From Candidatus Uhrbacteria bacterium (lineage in GTDB: Bacteria > Patescibacteriota > Patescibacteriia > UBA9934 > UBA11717): 18,450 nucleotides of DNA. The DNA is taken from the NCBI GenBank assembly GCA_018701105.1, contig JABIWD010000024.1:1-18450 (forward strand). The letters run 5' to 3'. Below the pieces are notes generated by a model that worked only from the letters and a program-made list of their open reading frames with translations, was not told where the DNA came from and made no database searches. Shown piece after piece: positions 13,668 through 18,450 of this stretch. A program made the translations under genes and the position numbers. Within the stretch, counting starts at the first letter, position 1. Each line of letters begins with the position of its first letter.

Positions 13668-14162
13668 ATGAAACCACAATACTTTGCAGGAATGATCAGC
13701 GTGAGCGTGGGTGCGTATCCAGGAGGGATCATAATCAAAGATAATGCTTTGTACTTCTTTCTAAATAGCAGCACGGACAACAATCCGGTTGTAAGTAACG
13801 CGCTAGATGCCGGTGCAGCTGCAGGAGGTGCTGCCGGTGTAGGTATGGTAGGTGCGGGCGCATGGGTAGCGAGCAAAGTACAAAGGAAGCTCTTCAACCG
13901 TGTGGAGAATAGAATTGAAATCGACAGCGGCGACATCAAGGACGGGCTAGATGACGGTCTTCTGGATAGACTTGAAGGAGTAACAGATTACATACGACTC
14001 CCCGTAGAGGAAGTCGTCAAAATATCCAGGTTCATATCTAAAACGAACTTTAAACTTGCAAGCGGAAAGAAATATTACTTTGTACCGTTTGATCCGAAAG
14101 TCAAAAAAGCATTGAAGCAGGCTCTGTCGGGCCTCGAAAAGAATCTAAATGACAATGCTTAA
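13668..14162 (+). CDS. Unrecognised protein, possibly PH-like, with a Gly/Ala segment
   Basis: 164 residues. Residues 8-34 look like paired beta strands (SVSVGAYPGGIIIKDNALYFF). Residues 46-69 are a Gly/Ala/Val-rich stretch (AGAAAGGAAGVGMVGAGAWVA) that may insert in a membrane or act as a flexible link. Residues 76-100 are acidic and helical. Residues 105-150 (IRLPVEEVVKISRF, then KYYFVPFDPKVKKAL) have the strand-plus-terminal-helix pattern of bacterial PH-like (GRAM/bPH) domains. That is a weak inference from pattern alone. There is no signal peptide. The gene starts nine bases after the preceding stop, so it is the last gene of the 12233-14162 operon. Confidence 0.75.
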   Translation: MKPQYFAGMISVSVGAYPGGIIIKDNALYFFLNSSTDNNPVVSNALDAGAAAGGAAGVGMVGAGAWVASKVQRKLFNRVENRIEIDSGDIKDGLDDGLLDRLEGVTDYIRLPVEEVVKISRFISKTNFKLASGKKYYFVPFDPKVKKALKQALSGLEKNLNDNA

Positions 14163-14172
14163 TCGTTTTCTC

Positions 14173-14181
14173 TGATACAAT
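14173..14181 (+). promoter_or_regulatory. Extended -10 promoter of the propeller/Ig-like protein gene
   Basis: TGATACAAT, identical to the box before the DUF805 gene, without a -35. The predicted transcript start is near 14188, 14 bases before the ATG. Confidence 0.45.
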
Positions 14182-14201
14182 GTGTACAACATATTAATGA
14201 T

Positions 14202-15758
14202 ATGAAAAATACTTACAGGAGCCTGATTGTTTTTTCGTTTGTTGTAGTTGGCATCGCAGCTACAAACCTTGCTGTTACAGCATGGGAGCTCGATACTATC
14301 GCGGACGATAGCAACGAAATATCAGTAGGATCACAAGACGGCACACCTTTCGAGACACAGTTCAAATCAGACGGTACAAAGATGTACGTTTTGGGTTACG
14401 ACAACGACACCGTCTACCAATATTCGCTCTCTTCTGCTTGGGACGTGTCTTCGGCGACATATGATTCCGTAAGCTTTTCCGTTAACACCCAAGAGTCTGT
14501 GCCGGAAGGAATGTTCTTCAAGCCAGATGGTACAGAGATGTATGTTATTGGAATATCTGGCGACGATGTTAATCAATACACACTCTCATCAGCGTGGGAT
14601 TTGTCGACAGCCTCATACACAGGAGTGTCTGTATCAAATAGCGGTAACGACAATACATCCGTCAAGGTGCATTTCAGTGGTGATGGAACAAAAATGTATA
14701 TAACTGGATTCATCAACGGCAGAGTTTACCAGTACACACTATCGTCAGCATGGGATGTGACGTCTGCTTCTTATGACAGCGTGTCATTTTCGATGCTTTC
14801 AGAAACGAGCAATACATATGCAACAACGTTTAACGATACCGGGACTCGACTATACGGTGTCGGACCTTCTGATGTGCTGTACCAATACAACCTGTCTTCA
14901 GCATGGGACGTCTCTACAGCGGCGTATGCAAGCAAGAGCTATTCCTTCAACTCAAAGGACAGTAACTCTTATGGAATCGCGCTTAAAGCAGATGGTTCCA
15001 AGCTATTCTTAACTGGAGCTACGAACAACAAGGTCTATAGATACACAGCTAACCCAGGAGACATTACGGCACCTTCGGTATCTACGTTGGCACCCGCTGA
15101 CGAAGAATCATCTGTTGCGCTAGACGAGAATCTTGTTATTACATTCGATGAGAACGTGGATGTTGAATCGGGAAACATTACTCTAAAGCTAGTCTCGGAT
15201 GATTCGACGATTGAAGCCATCGACGTAACGGGAGGCCTAGTTACCGGAACTGGAACTAGTATTATTACCATCGACCCTACATCTGATCTTGCAAACGGTA
15301 TCGACTACTACGTTGAGATCGATGCCACAGCTTTTGATGACGCTGCTTCAAACAGCTATGCAGGAATCACTGGGTCAACCACATGGAACTTTACAAGTAT
15401 CGCTACGACCGGCGGAACGTCTCAGGCAAATAAGCAATTTGAATTTATAATAGAGACCGAAGAGCACGCTCCTGAAGTTGTAGTAACATGCGGCTCCCCT
15501 TCGATAGCAAATATCTCACTCTACGCCGAGAACGTCAGACACTATCTTATTTCCAATGACCAATCACTTAATGCCGCTCAATGGGTGGACATGGAAAGCG
15601 GTTGGGTTAATGTTGACTGGGAAGTTGCAGATATCGATACTGAGATCTATTACATGTTTAAGAGTAGCTTCGGCAACTTGAGTACATTGCGTGCGCTTGA
15701 TATCTATGCACAATCCTGCTCGCACCCAGTCGAAGATATCGCAATCGAAGAAGAATAA
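14202..15758 (+). CDS. Secreted propeller and Ig-like protein, interrupted by an in-frame TAA
   Basis: 518 residues to the first stop. The signal peptide is at 1-27 (core LIVFSFVVVGIAATNLAV). Residues 45-283 are five propeller-type blades of 51-52 residues, with KxDGTKMYV at about 55, 107, 159, 210 and 262 and LSSAWDVS at 77, 129, 181 and 232. Residues 288-398 are a Big_5/SbsA-type Ig-like domain (APSVSTLAPADEES, ALDENLVITFDENV, TTWNF). Residues 411-507 are a further beta domain with C430 and C507. The frame ends EDIAIEEE-TAA and continues in the same frame as nine Glu codons, ATG, and a complete VYxV-type domain to 16235. The original gene was probably one of about 677 codons. The truncated product would lack its last domain. 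Confidence 0.85.
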   Translation: MKNTYRSLIVFSFVVVGIAATNLAVTAWELDTIADDSNEISVGSQDGTPFETQFKSDGTKMYVLGYDNDTVYQYSLSSAWDVSSATYDSVSFSVNTQESVPEGMFFKPDGTEMYVIGISGDDVNQYTLSSAWDLSTASYTGVSVSNSGNDNTSVKVHFSGDGTKMYITGFINGRVYQYTLSSAWDVTSASYDSVSFSMLSETSNTYATTFNDTGTRLYGVGPSDVLYQYNLSSAWDVSTAAYASKSYSFNSKDSNSYGIALKADGSKLFLTGATNNKVYRYTANPGDITAPSVSTLAPADEESSVALDENLVITFDENVDVESGNITLKLVSDDSTIEAIDVTGGLVTGTGTSIITIDPTSDLANGIDYYVEIDATAFDDAASNSYAGITGSTTWNFTSIATTGGTSQANKQFEFIIETEEHAPEVVVTCGSPSIANISLYAENVRHYLISNDQSLNAAQWVDMESGWVNVDWEVADIDTEIYYMFKSSFGNLSTLRALDIYAQSCSHPVEDIAIEEE

Positions 15759-15785
15759 GAAGAAGAAGAAGAAGAAGAAGAAGAG
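15747..15785 (+). repeat. GAA microsatellite with an in-frame stop
   Basis: Three GAA codons, TAA, eight GAA codons and GAG, all in one frame. One base change (GAA to TAA) explains the stop. The tract encodes a poly-Glu linker between the beta domains and the C-terminal domain, like the acidic linker of the protein at 12447. Confidence 0.95.
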
Positions 15786-16235
15786 ATGATCGAGGATGAA
15801 ATAGAGATCCTGACTCCAACAGTTGGTCTATCCCCTTTTGATGGGTCAGTTGAGCCGATAACACCTGTCAAGGAAATGGAACTTGTCATGAGCGAGAACT
15901 TTGATGCTGTCTACTTGATCAAAGATGGTACAAGACGGGTATTCCTCAATGAAGCAATTTACTATACTTGGTTCGATCAGCAGACTGAGATCAAGTCAGT
16001 CACAGACGCGACTCTGGTAACCATTCCTCTCGGTGCGCCGATGTTGCCAAAACCAAGTAACCGGCTCGTGAAGATCACTTCGATCAACACGGTATATCAA
16101 ATCGAAGACAACGGTGAAAATGGAAAGTTGGTAGCGCTTAACGACGAAGAACAGGCAGCAGAACTGTTTGGAGACGACTGGGCGACTACGGTCATGGACA
16201 TAGACGTCACTTTGTTCGTGCGATTCGAAAGATAA
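15786..16235 (+). pseudogene. C-terminal VYxV-type domain separated by the stop
   Basis: 149 residues, in the same frame as the gene ending at 15758. There is no signal peptide and no promoter or Shine-Dalgarno site of its own, so it is better read as the detached end of that gene than as a separate gene. After an acidic/Pro link come two repeats: AVYLIKDGTRRVFLNEAIYYTW (41-62) and TVYQIEDNGENGKLVALNDE (101-120), followed by ELFGDDWATTV. The second matches ELFYGADWADRV of the protein at 12447. Both cores are well preserved, which argues for a recent interruption, for readthrough of the TAA, or for a sequencing error. A re-start at the ATG at 15786 is possible but would leave the domain without an export signal. 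Confidence 0.8.
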
Positions 16236-16238
16236 GCA

Positions 16239-16266
16239 AAAACCACCGATTAACCTCGGTGGTTTT
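16239..16266 (+). terminator. Terminator after the separated C-terminal domain
   Basis: Perfect 11-bp stem AAAACCACCGA / TCGGTGGTTTT with loop TTAACC, ending in four T. It lies three bases after the stop at 16235. No terminator sits at the internal TAA, so the transcript should run through both parts. Confidence 0.85.
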
Positions 16267-16282
16267 GGTTTACGCTTGCTAT

Positions 16283-16313
16283 TTGTCATATTTTCTTGTT
16301 AGATCGTTATACT
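16283..16313 (+). promoter_or_regulatory. Promoter candidate of the sigma factor gene
   Basis: TATACT (16308-16313) is a good -10. TTGTCA (16283-16288) precedes it with a long 19-bp spacer. The predicted transcript start is about seven bases before the ATG at 16327. Confidence 0.4.
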
Positions 16314-16326
16314 TGTAGAAACGCAT

Positions 16327-16854
16327 ATGAATTCAAGACCTAAACATATCGGATTCCTACAAATTTACGATGAGTACTACCCAAAGCTCTACGCCTACAT
16401 ATTGGCTCGTGTTCGACATAGAGAACGAGCTGAGGACATAGTGCAGCAAACGTTTGTTAAAGCGATGCAGCATTTTCACTCATACAAGGCGAAACGAGGC
16501 GCTACTATCGGCTCGTGGTTGTTTACGATTGCCAAGCATACGTTCTTAGATGAGCAAAAGAAGATTGTAAAAGTGAGTCTCGTCGAAGACTCAGCGCTGG
16601 AGCACCTCGCACCTAGCATCGACAGTGCGCTCGATATACTGATCGAGCTTGAGGACGATGCAGTGATCAAAGAAGAGATCGTACGCATGTGGAAGACGAT
16701 CGACACTCTCACTAAAGAGGAGCAAGAAGTAATACGGCTCAAATACATCGCCGGACTTTCATACAAAGACATCTCCGCACTGACTGGAGTTAAACCAAAC
16801 ACACTCGCGCAATTGTTGCGACGTGCACTTAAGAAATGCCAAAAAGCTTTATGA
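16327..16854 (+). CDS. ECF-type RNA polymerase sigma factor
   Basis: 175 residues with only regions 2 and 4, the layout of ECF sigma factors. Region 2 (about 12-80) has YPKLYAYILARV, AEDIVQQTFVKAM (35-47) and GSWLFTIAKHTFLDEQKK (62-79), the core-binding and -10-recognition helices. Region 4 (about 120-172) has LTKEEQEVIRLKYIAGLSYKDIS and the helix-turn-helix GVKPNTLAQLLRRALKK for -35 recognition. It directs RNA polymerase to a special promoter set. It overlaps the next gene by ATGA, as sigma/anti-sigma pairs commonly do. Its targets could include the envelope genes beside it, but no alternative promoter motif is evident. Confidence 0.93.
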   Translation: MNSRPKHIGFLQIYDEYYPKLYAYILARVRHRERAEDIVQQTFVKAMQHFHSYKAKRGATIGSWLFTIAKHTFLDEQKKIVKVSLVEDSALEHLAPSIDSALDILIELEDDAVIKEEIVRMWKTIDTLTKEEQEVIRLKYIAGLSYKDISALTGVKPNTLAQLLRRALKKCQKAL

Positions 16855-17813
16855 CAAATCAACTTTCCGACAAGGGGCGAGCAACGAAGGCTCAACTCAA
16901 AGAGATTGGGTCAAAGCTTCAGGCATCCAATCCAACTCACAAAGCTTCCCTTCGCGAGCAACTGATAGAACCAGCACCAATACATGTAAGGATCCAGCCA
17001 CGGAAATGGCAGTGGATACTAGCGCCGTTAGCAGGAGTCATGGCAGTATTCGTTCTCATGGTTATTGTGAATGGGCGGCAACCTCAATACGCGATTGACG
17101 ATTTTAGTGGCAACTCGCTAAGTGGCGATGTCATGGGTACGATGGACAGCGCTTCTACGCTTAGCAGCGAGGCTGGGATGAGCTCCGGGTCATATATTCC
17201 AAGTCGTCCATGGAATAGATTCCTAAACAAAAAAGACATAGCAGAATACCAAGACACATACGGTACGGCTCTAGAGGAAGCACGAAGGTACAGCGTACTC
17301 TCCAAGGACCTCGACGAAAAGACGCAGGTTCAAGATCTGTTCAAACTGTACGATGGTAGCGTTACCAAAGTCAGCGATACAATGAACCGGTTCACGATCA
17401 CGGGAACGATCCCGCAGGAAGATATTCAGAGCTTCCAAGATCGTATCGAGAAACTTGCAGCACACGAGAAGTACTTCTCCATGAACAACACTGGTCAGTC
17501 TAGAACGCAGGATCTTATGAAGGCTCCGACCGACGAGGCTAGGCAAAAGATTCAGGACAACGTAGATTTCGTGGACGTGGTCGTGACGCTAGATATCTTG
17601 CCATCGCTATGGTCAAGTAGCCCGTACGACATCAGACGTGTTGTCGCTGGGTACGAGAAACCGGCGCTGATCCAGACGGTGCTGATCATGTTCATCTTCG
17701 TACTATCAACAGCAATCACATTCTTCACCGCAACATTCTGGATCCTGATCCCTGTTGGATACTTTATCTGGAGACGCAAGAAATCAAGATCAACACTAAA
17801 ATTCCTCGATTAA
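16851..17813 (+). CDS. Two-TM membrane protein, probable sigma regulator (DUF4349-like)
   Basis: 320 residues from the ATG at 16851, whose ATGA overlaps the sigma stop codon. An in-frame ATG at 16836 is possible but gives a longer overlap. Residues 1-50 are cytoplasmic and basic. A membrane segment lies at about 55-75 (WILAPLAGVMAVFVLMVIV). An outer domain at 76-270 has a Ser/Gly-rich link, then FTITGTIPQEDIQSFQDRIEKL, a helical segment and VDVVVTLDILPS. A long hydrophobic stretch follows at about 272-307, ending in WRRKKSR. The strand-helix-strand plus final TM layout recalls DUF4349, often found beside sigma factors. It could hold the sigma factor at the membrane and sense envelope state. 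The anti-sigma role comes mainly from context; no ZAS (HxxxCxxC) motif is present. Confidence 0.8.
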   Translation: MTNQLSDKGRATKAQLKEIGSKLQASNPTHKASLREQLIEPAPIHVRIQPRKWQWILAPLAGVMAVFVLMVIVNGRQPQYAIDDFSGNSLSGDVMGTMDSASTLSSEAGMSSGSYIPSRPWNRFLNKKDIAEYQDTYGTALEEARRYSVLSKDLDEKTQVQDLFKLYDGSVTKVSDTMNRFTITGTIPQEDIQSFQDRIEKLAAHEKYFSMNNTGQSRTQDLMKAPTDEARQKIQDNVDFVDVVVTLDILPSLWSSSPYDIRRVVAGYEKPALIQTVLIMFIFVLSTAITFFTATFWILIPVGYFIWRRKKSRSTLKFLD

Positions 17814-17815
17814 CA

Positions 17816-17853
17816 AAAATCACCCCGCTCTTCATATGGAGCGGGGCGATTTT
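17816..17853 (+). terminator. Terminator of the sigma/regulator operon
   Basis: AAAATC-A-CCCCGCTC, eight-base loop, GAGCGGGG-C-GATTTT: 14 pairs with one mismatch, ending in four T. Confidence 0.9.
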
Positions 17854-17865
17854 GACTATGACACA

Positions 17866-17894
17866 TTGACTTTTCCCTGATAAACTGGTATCGA
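17866..17894 (+). promoter_or_regulatory. Promoter of the HI0933-family flavoprotein gene
   Basis: TTGACT (17866-17871), 17-bp spacer, TATCGA (17889-17894), with TGG before it. The predicted transcript start near 17901 is two bases before the ATG, so the mRNA would be leaderless. Confidence 0.55.
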
Positions 17895-17902
17895 TACGTC
17901 AC

Positions 17903-18450
17903 ATGAGCAATAAGAAGTACGACATTATTGTGATAGGAGGCGGACCATCTGGAATGATGGCCGCAGGACGCGCTGGCGAGCTTGGAGCCAGCGTTCTTTT
18001 GATTGAAAAGAACAATCGACTTGGAAAGAAACTCAGTATCACCGGCGGCCGACGATGCAACATCACGAACGCCGAGTTCGATGACGACGTTTTTCTTGGC
18101 AACTTTCCCGATGCAAAACAGTATCTAGAGACCTCGTTCAAAAAGTTCAACGTACACGATACATTCGACTTCTTTGAAGGCCGTGGACTTCCATTGATCG
18201 TTGAAGATCGCAAGCGGGCTTTTCCTAAATCCGAGAAGGCCGAGGATGTATGCAAGGTGCTCGTTGAGTACATCGAGGACTCTCCTACTGTTGATGTTGA
18301 ACTCAACACTGAGTTCGTAAACTTTTTGATCACTGACGGCGAGATGAAGGGAGTCGAGACGAGTTCCGGTGTATTTCATTCCGACAAGGTAATACTCGCA
18401 GCAGGAGGACTTGCGGCTCCCGAGACCGGGTCGACCGGCGAGTGGTTGTC
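17903..18450 (+). CDS. HI0933-family FAD-dependent oxidoreductase, C-terminus beyond the window
   Basis: 182 codons to the right edge with no stop; full-length relatives have about 400 residues. The Rossmann FAD motif is IIVIGGGPSGMMAAGRAGE (residues 8-26), with E35 at the end of the second strand binding the ribose. ITGGRRCNITN (46-56) is the family signature, usually written SGGGRCNxTN. VILAAGGLAAPETGSTGEWL (about 163-182) is the second FAD contact region. The family is widespread; members are flavoproteins of mostly unknown substrate, some reducing steroid-like compounds (BaiN). It is cytoplasmic, has its own promoter and no Shine-Dalgarno site. The start is fixed by the FAD motif eight residues in. 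Confidence 0.94.
   Translation, partial: MSNKKYDIIVIGGGPSGMMAAGRAGELGASVLLIEKNNRLGKKLSITGGRRCNITNAEFDDDVFLGNFPDAKQYLETSFKKFNVHDTFDFFEGRGLPLIVEDRKRAFPKSEKAEDVCKVLVEYIEDSPTVDVELNTEFVNFLITDGEMKGVETSSGVFHSDKVILAAGGLAAPETGSTGEWL

Noticed and set aside
15756..15758. TAA read as a sense codon (altered genetic code)
   Set aside because: TAA ends other clear genes here, such as the RRM and DUF805 genes. Known recoding in these phyla concerns UGA, and here UGA ends the sigma gene.
1..18450. CRISPR arrays, rRNA or phage structural genes
   Set aside because: No regularly spaced identical repeats with unique spacers, no rRNA-like segments and no recognisable phage head or tail genes were seen. The propeller repeats at 14330-15050 resemble some phage-associated proteins but have a signal peptide and a surface-gene context.

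Overview
The window looks like a chromosomal segment of a Candidate Phyla Radiation (Patescibacteria/Parcubacteria-like) bacterium. This is an inference. It rests on small densely packed genes, most start codons lacking a Shine-Dalgarno site, a serine recombinase of the type frequent in these genomes, secreted proteins with TSP3 calcium-binding repeats ending in a YNPxGSGxx motif, and a secreted domain of the form VYxVxDGxRRxFxNExxYxxWF that I associate with Patescibacteria proteomes. The standard genetic code fits: TAA, TAG and TGA all end recognisable genes, and the tRNA-Trp has a CCA anticodon.

Layout. Bases 1-2575 (minus) hold the first ~858 codons of a very acidic coiled-coil protein that runs off the left edge. 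2648-3223 (minus) is a secreted protein of three 48-residue repeats. 3477-3728 (plus) is a single-RRM RNA-binding protein. 3831-4127 (minus) is a small Cys/His-rich protein behind a near-consensus promoter, a palindrome over the -35 box and a structured leader with a possible 11-codon leader peptide. 4384-4773 (plus) is a DUF805 membrane protein. 8056-4824 (minus) is an operon of a DEAD-box RNA helicase and the translational GTPase TypA/BipA. 8253-8882 (minus) is an unrecognised protein with two CxxC pairs. 8964-9037 (plus) is tRNA-Trp(CCA). 9026-10582 (minus) is a large serine recombinase whose last codons and stop lie inside the 3' end of that tRNA gene.

From 10892 rightward everything is on the plus strand and is mostly envelope-directed: a TSP3-repeat protein; an operon of a two-TM small protein, a secreted protein with the VYxV domain and a possibly PH-like protein; then a secreted propeller/Ig-like protein. 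The last is cut by an in-frame TAA inside a GAA repeat and separated from its own C-terminal VYxV domain (15786-16235). An ECF-type sigma factor follows, translationally coupled (ATGA overlap) to a two-TM protein that is probably its membrane regulator. The window ends in an HI0933-family flavoprotein, cut by the right edge.

Regulation. Many promoters can be read directly. Some are TTGACA-N17-TATAAT-like. Others are a lone extended -10 of the form TGATAnAAT or TGATACAAT. Predicted transcript starts often lie only a few bases before the start codon. Three genes depart from this and have longer leaders with possible RNA switches: the RRM protein, the RNA helicase and the small Cys/His protein. 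The most unusual items are the in-frame stop in the GAA tract, the leader-peptide/hairpin region at 4128-4284, the recombinase-tRNA overlap, and the repeated operator-like element at 10597 and 10833.
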